A stretch of DNA of 64,000 nucleotides, taken from positions 62,001 to 126,000 of the forward strand of contig NZ_CP097638.1 in assembly GCF_023573145.1 (NCBI RefSeq). Direction: 5' to 3'. This document shows, piece by piece, positions 31,401 through 40,703 of the stretch. Each line of letters begins with the position of its first letter. Within the stretch, counting starts at the first letter, position 1. The notes beneath the pieces are model-generated. The model saw only the letters and a program-made list of their open reading frames with translations. It did not search any database and had not been told where the DNA came from. The translations under genes and the position numbers were made by a program. This DNA is from Aquincola tertiaricarbonis (GTDB lineage: Bacteria; Pseudomonadota; Gammaproteobacteria; Burkholderiales; Burkholderiaceae_C).

Positions 31401-31652
31401 ATGCGAAAGCAGATTCCGGATGCGGACATCGCGCAGCTCATGCTGTGGATCTGGATTGTCGTCGTGCTCGTGGCCATTGCGCTCTTCGCGCTGTGGCGGC
31501 GATGGCGGAAGGCGCATCCTCCACCCACGATCCCGCCCAAGCTTGCCTACAGTCAAACGCTGGGCAAGCGATTGGCCACCGGCCGTCGAGGCGTCGGCAA
31601 AACCAAAAGCAAACGCGGGCCACCAGTGTCTGGTGGCCCGCGCGGCGGGTGA
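31401..31652 (+). CDS. Small putative membrane protein
   Basis: Eighty-three residues with one strong membrane segment (LMLWIWIVVVLVAIALFALW) followed by a basic, Pro-rich tail. The last third overlaps a strong terminator hairpin that serves the convergent minus-strand gene, so either the reading frame tolerates the hairpin or the true protein is shorter. The N-terminal half looks protein-like; no family recognised. Confidence 0.45.
   Translation: MRKQIPDADIAQLMLWIWIVVVLVAIALFALWRRWRKAHPPPTIPPKLAYSQTLGKRLATGRRGVGKTKSKRGPPVSGGPRGG
31599..31641 (-). terminator. Rho-independent terminator of the DUF4148 gene
   Basis: Reading leftward, GCGGGCCACCAG-ACA-CTGGTGGCCCGC (31641-31615) makes a perfect 12-bp stem with a 3-nt loop. 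It is followed by GTTTGCTTTTGGTTTT (31614-31599). It sits 25 bp after the stop of the minus-strand gene ending at 31667. Confidence 0.85.
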
Positions 31653-31666
31653 AGACAGACGGTGTA

Positions 31667-32002
31667 TCAGCCGCCGGTCTGAAGCGCCAGGCGAGCACGG
31701 CGCTCTTCGGCGGGCTCATTGAGCATCTCGTCGATCACCTGCTGGCGGGTCTTCGCGGGGCCGATGGCCTTTTGCGGCAGCGGTGCGTTGCGCTGAATCA
31801 GCGCCAGGGTGCCGTCCTTGCGCGCAGCCTCGATCTCGGCCAGCACCTCAGCGCGCGTTTTCGTGCTCTTCCAGTGGTCGGGATGCTCGGTGTAGCCCCT
31901 CTCATTCGAGGCTGGGTGGTACAGCGAATTGGCCTGCGCAACCATGGGCAGACCCATGGCCAGAGCAACAACGGAGAGAGCGGCGTGTTTGCGGATGTTC
32001 AT
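31667..32002 (-). CDS. DUF4148-family exported protein
   Basis: A 111-residue protein with a signal peptide (HAALSVVALAMGLPMVAQA), then NSLYHPASNERGYTEHPDHWKS and the DUF4148-like pattern KTRAEVLAEIEAARKDGTL with KTRQQVIDEMLNEPAEERR. Such proteins are common in Burkholderiales and often metal-induced; no activity is known. The ATG at 32002 is followed directly by the signal peptide. It is transcribed toward the czc-like operon, with its own terminator, and is divergent from the two-component genes. Confidence 0.8.
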   Translation of the reverse strand: MNIRKHAALSVVALAMGLPMVAQANSLYHPASNERGYTEHPDHWKSTKTRAEVLAEIEAARKDGTLALIQRNAPLPQKAIGPAKTRQQVIDEMLNEPAEERRARLALQTGG

Positions 32003-32156
32003 GGTCCTGATTCCTTTGTGAAGTGGCCGTCGACCTTGTGTCGCGGCATGCCTGAGGGCATGGACATGACTGTAGAAATTCGCCCCCAACAGAGATGGGA
32101 CCAACACATGACAGAACGGCCATGTTCAGGCCGCTCCAGTTGAAGGCGTGAGGAAC

Positions 32157-32843
32157 ATGAAACTCCTGGTGGTCGAAGACGAGATCAAGCTGGCCGAGTA
32201 CCTGCGCAAGGGGCTGGGCGAAGAGGGCTATGTCGTGGAGCTGGCGCACAACGGCGTCGATGGCCTGCATCTGGCGATGCAAGGCAGCCACGACCTGATC
32301 GTGCTGGACAGCATGCTGCCCGGCATCGACGGTCTGGGCGTGCTGGCGGCCTTGCGGCAGAGCAAGCAGACCCCCGTGCTGATGCTCACCGCTCGCCAGC
32401 GTGTGGAAGACCGCGTCAAGGGCTTGCAAGCCGGGGCCGACGACTACCTGCTCAAGCCGTTTGCGTTCTCCGAACTCGTGGCGCGGATACAGGTGCTGCT
32501 GCGCCGAGCGCGCCCAACGCGCGAACCTGAGGGGGCAACAGTCCTTGGCCTGGCCGACCTGGAGCTGGACCTTGTTCGGCGCAAGGCCACCCGGGCTGGC
32601 AGAAGGCTCGATCTCACGGCCAAGGAGTTCGTGCTGTTGACGCTGCTGCTGCGCCGCCAGGGGGAGGTGCTGTCCCGCACCGAGATTGCCGAGCAGGTGT
32701 GGGACATCAATTTCGACAGCGCCACCAACGTCATCGACGTGGCGGTGCGCAGATTGCGCGGCAAGCTCGATGCGCCCTTCGAGCGCCCCTTGCTGCACAC
32801 GGCGCGTGGCATGGGCTACGTTCTGGAGGCGCGCGACGAATGA
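32157..32843 (+). CDS. OmpR-family response regulator for metal efflux (CzcR/CusR-like)
   Basis: A 228-residue regulator. The receiver domain has acidic VVEDE (residues 5-9), phospho-acceptor Asp51 ([10 protein letters not shown]), MLTA and LKPF. The C-terminal winged helix has [13 protein letters not shown] and [16 protein letters not shown]. The second half resembles CusR/CzcR/CopR. ATG 32157 is used; an in-frame GTG lies 9 bp upstream. The kinase start overlaps its stop. It presumably controls the cus and czc-like operons, which is inference from proximity. Confidence 0.9.
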   Translation: MKLLVVEDEIKLAEYLRKGLGEEGYVVELAHNGVDGLHLAMQGSHDLIVLDSMLPGIDGLGVLAALRQSKQTPVLMLTARQRVEDRVKGLQAGADDYLLKPFAFSELVARIQVLLRRARPTREPEGATVLGLADLELDLVRRKATRAGRRLDLTAKEFVLLTLLLRRQGEVLSRTEIAEQVWDINFDSATNVIDVAVRRLRGKLDAPFERPLLHTARGMGYVLEARDE

Positions 32844-34204
32844 GCAGAAGCCGTGTCGGCTCGCTAGGTCGACGGTTGTCGATCTGGCTGGCACTGCAGA
32901 GCTTGACGGGCCTCTCAGTGGTTTGCGTGGCGGTCTACGCTGTCACGCACATGAACTTCGAGGCCAGGCAATCTGAGGCTCTCGCGCAGAAACAGGCTCA
33001 GGTGCGGCACCTGCTGACCGAGCCAGCTTCGCGTGATGACCCGGCCGTGTTGACCCACAAGCTGGATGATTTTTTCATCGGTCACCAGGAACTGAGCCTT
33101 TTGCTGCAGAGGCCGGATGGCAGCGTTTACTACCAGCGCACAGGCGGGGTCGCATCGAGCAATTTGCGCCAAGCCCATTTTGAAGTGGCTGCGCTGGCCA
33201 CCGCGCCGCTGCCACTGACTGCCATCCTGACGCTGGACACCGACGAAGACCATCAATTGCTGCGCCGGTTGGCATTCACGTTGTTGGCGGCCGCGCTGGC
33301 CGGGGCCGCCTTGGGTTCGGCCGGTGGCTTTGTTTTGGTACGCCTGGGCTTGCGCCCGGTGCGTGAGCTGGTGGAGCAGACACGCAGGCTGGCGGCCGAC
33401 ACCTTGCATCGGCGCCTGGATGGTTCCGGCCAGGCCGAGGAGCTCGAACCGCTGATTGCGCAGTTCAACGACCTGCTGGGTCGGCTGTCGCTGGCCTATG
33501 AGCAGCTGGAGGGCTTCAATGCCGATGTCGCCCATGAACTGTGCACCCCGCTCGCCACCTTGATCGGCAGCACGGAGCTGGCCTTGCGCAAGGCCCGTGG
33601 TGCCGATGAGCTGCGTGAGGTGCTCGGCTCGAACCTGGAGGAATTGCAGCGCCTCGCGGGCATCGTGCAGGACATGCTGTTCTTGTCCCAGTCTGATCGG
33701 GGCAGCTCGGCCCGCCGTGTGGCCACGGCCAGCCTGGCTGCGTTGGCGCAGCGGGTGGCGGAATACCACGATGCCGCGTTGGACGAGGCCGGTCTCCAGG
33801 TCGAGGTGGTCGGTGACGCCGCCGGAGAGTTCGACCTGCCGCTGCTGCAACGCGCCCTGTCCAACCTGGTGGCCAATGCCACGCGCTACGCCGACCGTGG
33901 GACGAGCATCCGCATCGACATTTCCGAGGCAGCCCCTGGGGCGCTGCGGGTGGTGGTGGTCAACCAAGGTACCACCATCGAACCCGGGCACCTGCCGCGG
34001 CTCTTCGACCGCTTCTTCCGTGGTGACCGGGCCCGCAGCGGCGCCCATCAGAACCATGGGCTGGGCCTGGCCATCGTCGCCGCGATCGCACGCATGCACG
34101 GCGGGCAGCCGTTTGCGAGGTCAGCAGATGGCGTCACATCGATCGGCTTGACCTTGCTGCGCGCGCCAGGCGCGGGCAGTCCGTCACCGAATTCGGGGGC
34201 CTGA
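32840..34204 (+). CDS. Metal-sensing histidine kinase (CzcS/CusS-like)
   Basis: A 454-residue membrane kinase. Two membrane segments (residues about 11-33, and about 138-163: [18 protein letters not shown]) bracket a periplasmic sensor. A HAMP domain, dimerisation/phosphoacceptor domain with His232, and an ATPase domain ([38 protein letters not shown]) follow. Odd feature: the H-box is HELCTPL, with Cys235 replacing the nearly invariant arginine. Signal detection should involve periplasmic Cu or Zn-type ions, by family analogy. Confidence 0.88.
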   Translation: MSRSRVGSLGRRLSIWLALQSLTGLSVVCVAVYAVTHMNFEARQSEALAQKQAQVRHLLTEPASRDDPAVLTHKLDDFFIGHQELSLLLQRPDGSVYYQRTGGVASSNLRQAHFEVAALATAPLPLTAILTLDTDEDHQLLRRLAFTLLAAALAGAALGSAGGFVLVRLGLRPVRELVEQTRRLAADTLHRRLDGSGQAEELEPLIAQFNDLLGRLSLAYEQLEGFNADVAHELCTPLATLIGSTELALRKARGADELREVLGSNLEELQRLAGIVQDMLFLSQSDRGSSARRVATASLAALAQRVAEYHDAALDEAGLQVEVVGDAAGEFDLPLLQRALSNLVANATRYADRGTSIRIDISEAAPGALRVVVVNQGTTIEPGHLPRLFDRFFRGDRARSGAHQNHGLGLAIVAAIARMHGGQPFARSADGVTSIGLTLLRAPGAGSPSPNSGA

Positions 34205-34234
34205 CTGTCCTGAGGTGCCGGCCGCAGGGCCAGC

Positions 34235-34254
34235 CAAGCCCTTGTCAGGGCTTG
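34235..34254. terminator. Short hairpin between convergent genes
   Basis: CAAGCCC (34235-34241), loop TTGTCA, GGGCTTG (34248-34254). A 7-bp stem in the 40-bp gap between the kinase and the DUF3703 gene, overlapping the latter's stop. It lacks a T-run, so termination is tentative. Confidence 0.35.
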
Positions 34255-34601
34255 TCGTCGTGCAGCAGATGCGCCATGTCAGGCGGCAAGGCCATCGGTT
34301 CGAACGGGCTGACGTCGGATGTGCCGATGTTGCCCAACGGCAGGCGGCCGCTCAGGTGCCCGATGGGTGTGAGCACCAGGCGCAGAAGTTGCCCACGGAG
34401 TTCGCGGCCGTCACGCAGTGCCCAGGCGGCACGCAGCATCAGCAGGTGCACGCGCAGGTGGAGGCCGATGTCCCGCTGACCGAGCACATGGGCGCGCTGC
34501 AGCAAAGGCATCGCGGCCATCGGCTGCGCTGCAGCGAGGTGATGCCTGGCTTCGGCCATGGCGGCAGCGAAGGCCATTGCGCGTTGAGAGCCGGGCGTCA
34601 T
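34245..34601 (-). CDS. DUF3703-family protein
   Basis: A 118-residue soluble protein with Ala/His-rich helices (FAAAMAEARHHLAAAQPMAAM, LLQRAHVLGQRDIGLHLRVHLLML) and C-terminal LPLGNIGTSDVSPFEPMALPPD, the DUF3703 pattern. These genes are regular neighbours of cadmium/zinc resistance operons in beta- and gammaproteobacteria; function unknown. The ATG overlaps the cadA stop by 4 bp, so it is translated with the ATPase. It may be a His-rich cytosolic helper. Confidence 0.75.
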   Translation of the reverse strand: MTPGSQRAMAFAAAMAEARHHLAAAQPMAAMPLLQRAHVLGQRDIGLHLRVHLLMLRAAWALRDGRELRGQLLRLVLTPIGHLSGRLPLGNIGTSDVSPFEPMALPPDMAHLLHDDKP

Positions 34602-36871
34602 CGGCCTTGCACCCTGGCTTGCAGCAAACGCAGCCCGTTGACCACCACCAGCAGGCTGGCGCCCATGTCGGCGAACACGGCCATCCACATCGAGGCATTG
34701 CCGAACACCGCCAGCACCAGGAACACCGCCTTGATGCCCAGTGCCAGCGCGATGTTCTGCCACAGGATGGCGTGTGTGGCCTTCGACAGGCGCACCGTCT
34801 CGGCAATGCGCCGCAGGTCGTCGTTCATCACCACCACGTCGGCGGCTTCCATCGCGGTGTCGGTGCCGGCCGCACCCATGGCCACGCCGATGTCCGACTG
34901 GGCCAGCGCAGGCGCGTCGTTGATGCCGTCGCCGGTCATGGCCGTCATGCCGTGCTGCGCCTGCAGGGTCTTGATGGCGTCCAACTTGTCCTGCGGCAGC
35001 AGGTTGCCCCGGACTTCGGTGATGCCAGCCTCCTGGGCAATGGCCGTGGCCGTGGCCTGGTTGTCGCCGGTCAGCATCACCGGTGTGATGCCCAATGCCT
35101 TCAACTCGGCCACTGCTTCCCGCGAAGATGCCTTGATGGTGTCAGCCACCGCAAACAGGGCTACCGGGCCGGTGTCGCAGGCCAGCAGGCTGACGGTGCG
35201 GCCGGCTTCTTCATGCGTGCGCAGCGTCGCTTCCAGCGCCGGCGAGCACTGGCCGCGTTCCTCGATCAGGCGGTGGTTGCCAAGCACCCAGGTCTTTCCG
35301 GCGATCTCGGCCTGCACGCCGCGCCCGGCAATGGCCTTGAAGCTCTGGGCCTGAACGCTGTTGGGCTGTAGCCCGGCTGCGATCGCGCGCGACACCGGGT
35401 GGTCGGAGTGGCCGGCCAGCACCGCGGCCATGTGTTCTGCGGTGTCAGAGTCAACGCCCGCAGCTCCGGCGGTGTCGAGCACTTGCCATGCCACCAGCTT
35501 GGGCTTGCCCTCGGTGACCGTGCCGGTCTTGTCCAGCGCGATGGCCTTGAGCTTGCGCGCACCCTCCAGGTACACCCCGCCCTTGATCAGGATGCCTCGC
35601 CGGGCCGCGGCCGCCAGGCCGCTGACGATGGTCACCGGCGTGGAAATCACCAGCGCGCAGGGGCAGGCGATGACCAGCAGCACCAGGGCTTTGTAGACCC
35701 CCTGCATCCAGGTCCAGTCCAGCAGCCAGGGGCCGAGCAGGGCGACGGCCAGCGCGATGACGAAGACCGCCGGCGTGTAGACCGCCGCGAAGCGGTCCAC
35801 AAAGCCCTGCGTGGGCGCGCGTGTTCCTTGGGCCTCTTCGACTGCGTGGATGATGCGTGCCAGGGTCGAGTTCGAGGCCAGCGCCGTGACGCGGAACTCG
35901 AAGCTGCCGGTGTCGTTGATGGTGCCGGCAAACACCGGGTCGCCCACGGCCTTGTCCACCGGGATGCTCTCGCCGGTGACCGGGGCCTGGTTGATGCTGG
36001 TGCTGCCTGCCGTCAGGACGCCGTCCATGGGCACCCGTTCACCCGGCCGCACGCGCAGCACCGCGTCCAGCGCCACGCTGGCGACGGGCACGGTCAACCA
36101 GCTGCCATCGGCCTGGCGCACGGCCGCTTCTTCCGGTGCCATCGCCAGCAGGCCCTTGATGGCATTGCGGGCGCGGTCGACCGCACGCGCTTCGATGGCT
36201 TCGGCGATGGCATACAAGGCCATCACCATCGCCGCCTCTGGCCATTGGCCGATGGCGAAGGCGCCGGTGACGGCCACGGTCATCAGGGCGTTGATGTTCA
36301 GGCGCCCGTGCCGCAGCGCAATCAAACCCTTCTTGTAGACGTCGAAGCCCGCCAGCCAGATGGCGGCGGCGGCCACCGCCAGGCCGGCGCCTTTCCAGAG
36401 CAGCGTGTCTGGCGCGAAGTAGCCCACCAGCTCGGCAACGATGGCCAGAGCCAAGGCCATGCCCAGTGGCCCGTAGCTGGCCTGCTGGACGCCATGGTCG
36501 TGTCCGTCATCCGCGTCAGCGTGTCCGGGCGTTGCACCCGGCTGGGGCGCTGCCAGCGGCTGTGGATCGAAGCCGGCCTTGCGCATGGCAGCCACGGCCA
36601 GCTCCACGGCTGGCCCAGGGGCATCCAGCGCCAGGCTGCGTTGCCCGAGCTGGAAGGTCAGCGCCCGGATCCCGGCAATGCCTTCCACCGCTCGGCGGAT
36701 CTCGGACTCTTCGGACGCGCAGTCCATCGTCGGCACCCGAAATCGCACCCAGTTGGCACCCGGAGGTGTCGCGGGCGCTGCTGGCGTCGTCGTACCGCAG
36801 CCGCAGCAAGATGCCTGGTTCTCTGATGTTGACGGTGTCGCTGCAGCAGCTTCTGGTCGATCCACGATCAT
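34598..36871 (-). CDS. cadA: Cd2+/Zn2+/Pb2+-exporting P1B-type ATPase
   Basis: A 757-residue inner-membrane ATPase. The N terminus has a Cys cluster (SCCGCGTT, residues 21-28) and one HMA domain with a MDCASEES metal site. A His/Asp-rich linker (DADDGHDHG) precedes the membrane core. The core has CPCALVISTP (the Zn/Cd/Pb form of the CPx motif), DKTGTVTEG and [10 protein letters not shown]. It exports divalent soft metals from the cytosol, feeding periplasmic RND pumps. It is divergent from a MerR-type regulator and probably controlled by it. Confidence 0.92.
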   Translation of the reverse strand: MIVDRPEAAAATPSTSENQASCCGCGTTTPAAPATPPGANWVRFRVPTMDCASEESEIRRAVEGIAGIRALTFQLGQRSLALDAPGPAVELAVAAMRKAGFDPQPLAAPQPGATPGHADADDGHDHGVQQASYGPLGMALALAIVAELVGYFAPDTLLWKGAGLAVAAAAIWLAGFDVYKKGLIALRHGRLNINALMTVAVTGAFAIGQWPEAAMVMALYAIAEAIEARAVDRARNAIKGLLAMAPEEAAVRQADGSWLTVPVASVALDAVLRVRPGERVPMDGVLTAGSTSINQAPVTGESIPVDKAVGDPVFAGTINDTGSFEFRVTALASNSTLARIIHAVEEAQGTRAPTQGFVDRFAAVYTPAVFVIALAVALLGPWLLDWTWMQGVYKALVLLVIACPCALVISTPVTIVSGLAAAARRGILIKGGVYLEGARKLKAIALDKTGTVTEGKPKLVAWQVLDTAGAAGVDSDTAEHMAAVLAGHSDHPVSRAIAAGLQPNSVQAQSFKAIAGRGVQAEIAGKTWVLGNHRLIEERGQCSPALEATLRTHEEAGRTVSLLACDTGPVALFAVADTIKASSREAVAELKALGITPVMLTGDNQATATAIAQEAGITEVRGNLLPQDKLDAIKTLQAQHGMTAMTGDGINDAPALAQSDIGVAMGAAGTDTAMEAADVVVMNDDLRRIAETVRLSKATHAILWQNIALALGIKAVFLVLAVFGNASMWMAVFADMGASLLVVVNGLRLLQARVQGR

Positions 36872-36892
36872 GTCCTGTTGTTGGATGTCGCC

Positions 36893-36923
36893 ATTGAAAA
36901 CCCTGAAGTCGGTGTAAGGTCAA
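36893..36923 (-). promoter_or_regulatory. MerR-type promoter of cadA with 19-bp spacer and operator
   Basis: Read leftward: TTGACC (-35, 36923-36918), 19 bp, TTCAAT (-10, 36898-36893). The long spacer contains an imperfect dyad ACCTTACACC/GACTTCAGGGT, similar in layout to CadR/ZntR/MerR operators. Over-long spacers of 19-20 bp are the hallmark of promoters activated by DNA untwisting by MerR proteins. The -10 box lies about 22 bp before the cadA ATG. Confidence 0.75.
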
Positions 36924-36948
36924 GCCTTCATCGGCAAGAGGGGACTCC

Positions 36949-37392
36949 ATGCGCATCGGAAACCTGGCTGAGGCGACGGGCACACCGGTAGAAACCATCC
37001 GCTTCTACGAGCGCGAGGGCCTGATCCCTGCCGCCCAACGCAGCGACAACAACTACCGGGTGTACACGACCGCACATGCCGAGCGCCTGGCCTTCATCCG
37101 CCACTGCCGCAATCTGGATATGGCGCTCGATGAGATCCGTGCGCTGTTGCGCCTGCGGGACGCCCCGCCCGATGACTGCGGCGAGGTCAACAACATCCTG
37201 GACGCGCATATCGGGCACGTGGCCCAGCGCATCCGCGAACTGCGGTCGCTCGAATCGACCCTGAAGGCGCTGCGTGCGCGCTGCCAGTCACCGCATGCGA
37301 TGAATGCGTGCGGCATCCTGAATCAACTGGACAATGCCGCCGCGCAGGGCGTCAAGCCGGCCGGCCACCGCCACGTTCGCGGAGCCCACTGA
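36949..37392 (+). CDS. cadR: CadR/PbrR-type MerR-family regulator
   Basis: A 147-residue activator. The HTH is [26 protein letters not shown], a MerR signature. The metal site cysteines are visible: Cys78 in DDCGEVN, and Cys112 and Cys119 in [13 protein letters not shown], the spacing of Cd/Pb sensors. The C-terminal tail has extra histidines (GHRHVRGAH), as in Pseudomonas CadR. It is divergent from cadA across the 19-bp-spacer promoter and overlaps the next gene start by 1 bp. Confidence 0.92.
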   Translation: MRIGNLAEATGTPVETIRFYEREGLIPAAQRSDNNYRVYTTAHAERLAFIRHCRNLDMALDEIRALLRLRDAPPDDCGEVNNILDAHIGHVAQRIRELRSLESTLKALRARCQSPHAMNACGILNQLDNAAAQGVKPAGHRHVRGAH

Positions 37393-37733
37393 TGTTTGAC
37401 TTCTTCCGCCTCACCGCACTCTTCGTCATCACCGCGCTGGCCGAAATCATCGGCTGCTACCTGCCGTGGCTCGTGCTGACCCAAGGTCGGCCGCGTTGGC
37501 TGCTGCTGCCGGCCGCTGCCGCGCTCGCGGTCTTCGCCTGGTTGCTGACCTGGCACCCGAGCGCCGCTGGCCGCACCTATGCGGCCTATGGCGGTGTCTA
37601 CGTCGTGGTGGCCCTGGTCTGGCTGTGGCGCGTGGATGGGGTCATGCCGACCCGCTGGGACTTGATCGGCGGTGCCGTGTGCCTGGTGGGCATGGCCATC
37701 ATTGCCTTGCAGCCGCGTCAGTCACTGGGCTGA
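37392..37733 (+). CDS. YnfA/UPF0060-family membrane protein
   Basis: A 113-residue protein with four membrane segments: [51 protein letters not shown] and [16 protein letters not shown]. The motif set ([32 protein letters not shown]) is typical of YnfA, a small inner-membrane protein of the drug/metabolite transporter class found in metal islands. The ATG shares one base with the cadR stop (TGATG). Substrate unknown. Confidence 0.88.
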   Translation: MFDFFRLTALFVITALAEIIGCYLPWLVLTQGRPRWLLLPAAAALAVFAWLLTWHPSAAGRTYAAYGGVYVVVALVWLWRVDGVMPTRWDLIGGAVCLVGMAIIALQPRQSLG

Positions 37734-37817
37734 CGAGGCCATCAGCGGACTTGGCGCGTCAGGTGAAGTCTCCCGGCACCGAGGGCAGGGCCAGATCCGC
37801 CCCGATCGGCAACGCCT

Positions 37818-39593
37818 TCACGATTCGCGCCTCAAGTCATTCGGAACCTGCGTCGCCAAGCTGCTCAGCGCCAGTTCCCCGACCGGTGCCTCGACCTGCC
37901 AAGGGATCAGGGCGCATCGTTTCGCAGCAATCTGCATCACATGAGCGATGAACGGTGCCTCGTACGCGCCGCGTTGCGTCAACACCGGGTCGTGCGTCCC
38001 GCTCGCCAGCAGGCTCTGGTTGATGACCCATGCGAAGGGCTCGATGCCGGCGCGATGCAGATCGGCCTGAAGGCGTTCCGCCTCGTGCACGGGCGTCGCC
38101 TCGGCCAGCGTCACGATGAGCACGCGCGTGAAGAACGGATCGCGCAGGCGCGGCAGGAGCTTGCGCACCGACTCTGGCGAGTCCCCCTGGGTGCGGCTCA
38201 CCTCCCGGTGGTAGGCCTCGGCCGAATCCATCAGCAGGATGGTGTGGCCGGTGGGCGCCGTGTCCAGCACCACGAACGCGTCCTGGGCCTTGTCGACCGA
38301 CTGCGCGAATGCGCGGAACACCGCGATCTCTTCGGTGCAGGGCGAACGAAGGTCCTCGTCCAGCATCGCCCGCGCCTGCGCGTCCAGGCTGGCGCCGGCC
38401 TTGCCCATCACCTCGTTGCGATAACGCTCGACCTCGGCGACGGGATCGATGCGCTCGACGGTCAAGTTCGGCACCTGCTCGTCCAGGGCCCAGGACACGT
38501 GCGCGGCCGGGTCCGTGGTGGAGAGCACCACACGGCGGCCGCGCTCGGCAAGCGCCACCGCTACAGCCGCAGCGACCGTGGTCTTGCCGACGCCGCCTTT
38601 GCCCATGGTCATCACAAGCCCGTGACCGGCGGCCTCAATGTCGTCGACGATCGTCGCCAGGCCATCGGGCAGTCGGTCGATCGATGACACAGCGGGCGTC
38701 GTGCGGTCTTCGCTCTGAGGATGGAGGAAGGCCCGCAGCGACGCCAACCCGACCAGCCCGCGAGGGATGAACCCGGTCTGGCTGCGTGGCAGCGCCGCCA
38801 GGCCAGCCGGCATCTGCTTCACGGCCTTGGCATGGCGGCTCGACATCGCGCGGGCGACCGAATCGTCCGAGGCTGCTTCGTAGAGCCCGTTCAGGGCAAG
38901 GACCTGGTTGCGAACACCGAGATCGGCCAACTCGTGGCGGGTGCGATCCGCCTCTCTCAGCGCCGAGACTTCCGGGCGGGCGACAAGCACCACCGTCGTC
39001 AGCTGCCGGTCGGCCAGCGAGCGCACCGCCGCCGCGTAGGTTGCCTTGCTCTTCTCCAGGCCCGCCAGCGGACCCAGGCACGAACTGCCCGTCGTGTTGG
39101 TCGCGAGGAAATCGTTCCACGCCGACGGCAGGGACAGCAGCCGCAGCGTGTGGCCGGTCGGCGCCGTGTCGAACACCACATGGTCGAAGGCCTGCGTCAC
39201 CTCGTTGCCGGCGAGCAGCCCGGCGAAGGCGTCGAAAGCCGCGATCTCGACCGTGCAGCCGCCGGAGAACTGCTCCTCCATGCTGCGAATCGCCGCCGGC
39301 GGCAGGATGCCGCGGTACGGCCCCACCATGCGCTCGCGATACGCCGCGGCAGCCGCCTCCGGATCGACGTTGAGGGCGCTCAGGCCCGGGACGCCATGGA
39401 CCTCGGTCGGCGTGGTCGTCAACGGCGTCTCAAGCACCTCGTCGAGGTTGGACGCCGGGTCCGTGCTGACCAGCAGCACGCGCCGACCCTGCTCAGCCAG
39501 CCGTAGGGTGCTGGCGCAGGCCAGCGAGGTCTTGCCGACACCGCCCTTGCCGGTGAAGAAGGCAAAGCGCGTCTCGATGCCTGGGAGCGCCAT
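37818..39593 (-). CDS. arsA: ArsA ATPase of the second ars operon
   Basis: A 591-residue two-domain ATPase with P-loops FTGKGGVGKTS and TMGKGGVGKTT, each followed by a DTAPTGHT signature. The As(III)-binding cysteines lie in GGCTVEIAAF, GSSCLGPLAG and SPCTEEIAVF, the same three sites as in the transposon copy, from which it is clearly diverged (for example IETRFAFFTGK against PPRFLFFTGK). It is the last gene of a minus-strand operon that has no ArsB or Acr3 gene, so its membrane partner is unknown. Confidence 0.93.
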   Translation of the reverse strand: MALPGIETRFAFFTGKGGVGKTSLACASTLRLAEQGRRVLLVSTDPASNLDEVLETPLTTTPTEVHGVPGLSALNVDPEAAAAAYRERMVGPYRGILPPAAIRSMEEQFSGGCTVEIAAFDAFAGLLAGNEVTQAFDHVVFDTAPTGHTLRLLSLPSAWNDFLATNTTGSSCLGPLAGLEKSKATYAAAVRSLADRQLTTVVLVARPEVSALREADRTRHELADLGVRNQVLALNGLYEAASDDSVARAMSSRHAKAVKQMPAGLAALPRSQTGFIPRGLVGLASLRAFLHPQSEDRTTPAVSSIDRLPDGLATIVDDIEAAGHGLVMTMGKGGVGKTTVAAAVAVALAERGRRVVLSTTDPAAHVSWALDEQVPNLTVERIDPVAEVERYRNEVMGKAGASLDAQARAMLDEDLRSPCTEEIAVFRAFAQSVDKAQDAFVVLDTAPTGHTILLMDSAEAYHREVSRTQGDSPESVRKLLPRLRDPFFTRVLIVTLAEATPVHEAERLQADLHRAGIEPFAWVINQSLLASGTHDPVLTQRGAYEAPFIAHVMQIAAKRCALIPWQVEAPVGELALSSLATQVPNDLRRES

Positions 39594-39611
39594 GTCAGCC
39601 GCCGCCCGGGC

Positions 39612-39980
39612 TCAGCAGCACTTGCCAGGCGCGCAGCCGCATTCTCCGAGCTTGACGCGGGGCTTCTCGGCTGTGGGGATGTCCAGGCCGAGCTTGCTGA
39701 TCAGCTGCGCTTTCGACGGATACATGCCGGTCGACACGATGCGGCCGTCGACGGTCACGATGGGCAGGCGGTCCATGCTCGCGCCCATCTCCTTCATCAC
39801 GTCGGCGTTGGTGGTGAAGGCCGCCGCGTTGTGGCTCAGGCTGTGGCGCACGATCTCGACGCCGGACTGACCCAAGGCCTGCAGGTCGGCGTTGAACTGC
39901 ACCAGGACCGGATCGACGCTGACGCCGCACACGCCCGTCGGGCAGCACATCGCGGGTTCATAAACTTCAAGCTTGCTCAT
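39612..39980 (-). CDS. arsD: ArsD metallochaperone of the second ars operon
   Basis: A 122-residue protein. The chaperone cysteines lie in MCCPTGVC (Cys12, Cys13, Cys18), and the C terminus has GECGCAPGKCC with two vicinal or near-vicinal cysteine groups. The remaining chain (QFNADLQALGQSGVEIVRHSL, GASMDRLPIVTVDGRIV) follows the ArsD thioredoxin-like fold. It lies 18 bp before arsA. Sequence differs widely from the transposon ArsD, so the two operons are of separate origin. Confidence 0.93.
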   Translation of the reverse strand: MSKLEVYEPAMCCPTGVCGVSVDPVLVQFNADLQALGQSGVEIVRHSLSHNAAAFTTNADVMKEMGASMDRLPIVTVDGRIVSTGMYPSKAQLISKLGLDIPTAEKPRVKLGECGCAPGKCC

Positions 39981-40044
39981 GGTGGATTCCTCGTGCGACT
40001 CTGGACATGGTCGGCACACATGCCCTGCAGGATATTGACCTCGC

Positions 40045-40692
40045 TCAAGCGTCGAGGCTACGGTGGATGAGCGCTCCGAGGCCCGCACCCACCAGCTGGG
40101 CAGCGACGAAACCGGGCACACTGGCCGGTGAGATGCCGGCGAAGGTGTCGCTGAACATCCGCCCGAAGGCTGCCGCCGGGTTGGCGAAGGATGTCGACGC
40201 CGTGAACCAGTAGGCGGCACCGATGTAGCAGGCGACCATCGCGGCGACCTTCGGGGCCGGGGCACGAAGGATCACCAGCAGCAAGCCGGCCGTTGCAACG
40301 GCCTCGGCGATCCACTGGCCGGTTCCGCCTCGCACCTTGGTCGAGAACTGCAGCAGCGTGGCATCGAACATCGCGTGCGCCAGCCAGGCGCCAAGCACCG
40401 CGCCGACGAGTTGCGACACCACGTAGGGGGCGAACAGCGATTTCGGCAGCGCGCCACGCAGGCTCATGACCAGGGACACGGCGGGGTTGAAGTGCGCGCC
40501 GCTGACCGGGCCCAGAACCTCGATGAGGATGTACAGGCCGCCAACTGTGGCGGCCGTGTTGGCTAGCAGCGAGATGGCCACATTGCCGCCAGCCAGGCGC
40601 TCGGCCATGATTCCCGAGCCGATCACCACGGCCAGCAGCAGCGCGGTGCCCAGGGTTTCGGCGAGGAGGCGCCGCTGAAGATCGGATCGCAT
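40045..40692 (-). CDS. MIP-family aquaporin/glyceroporin-like channel of the ars operon
   Basis: A 215-residue inner-membrane channel with six membrane segments and two half-helix boxes, HFNPAVS and FANPAAAFGR, the dual NPA motifs that line MIP pores. In Sinorhizobium meliloti an aquaglyceroporin in an ars operon (AqpS) releases arsenite made by ArsC down its gradient. The location between arsC and arsD, in an operon without a pump, suggests the same job. The second ATG (40692) is used; an in-frame TTG lies 6 bp upstream. Confidence 0.85.
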   Translation of the reverse strand: MRSDLQRRLLAETLGTALLLAVVIGSGIMAERLAGGNVAISLLANTAATVGGLYILIEVLGPVSGAHFNPAVSLVMSLRGALPKSLFAPYVVSQLVGAVLGAWLAHAMFDATLLQFSTKVRGGTGQWIAEAVATAGLLLVILRAPAPKVAAMVACYIGAAYWFTASTSFANPAAAFGRMFSDTFAGISPASVPGFVAAQLVGAGLGALIHRSLDA

Positions 40693-40703
40693 GCGCAATC
40701 CGC

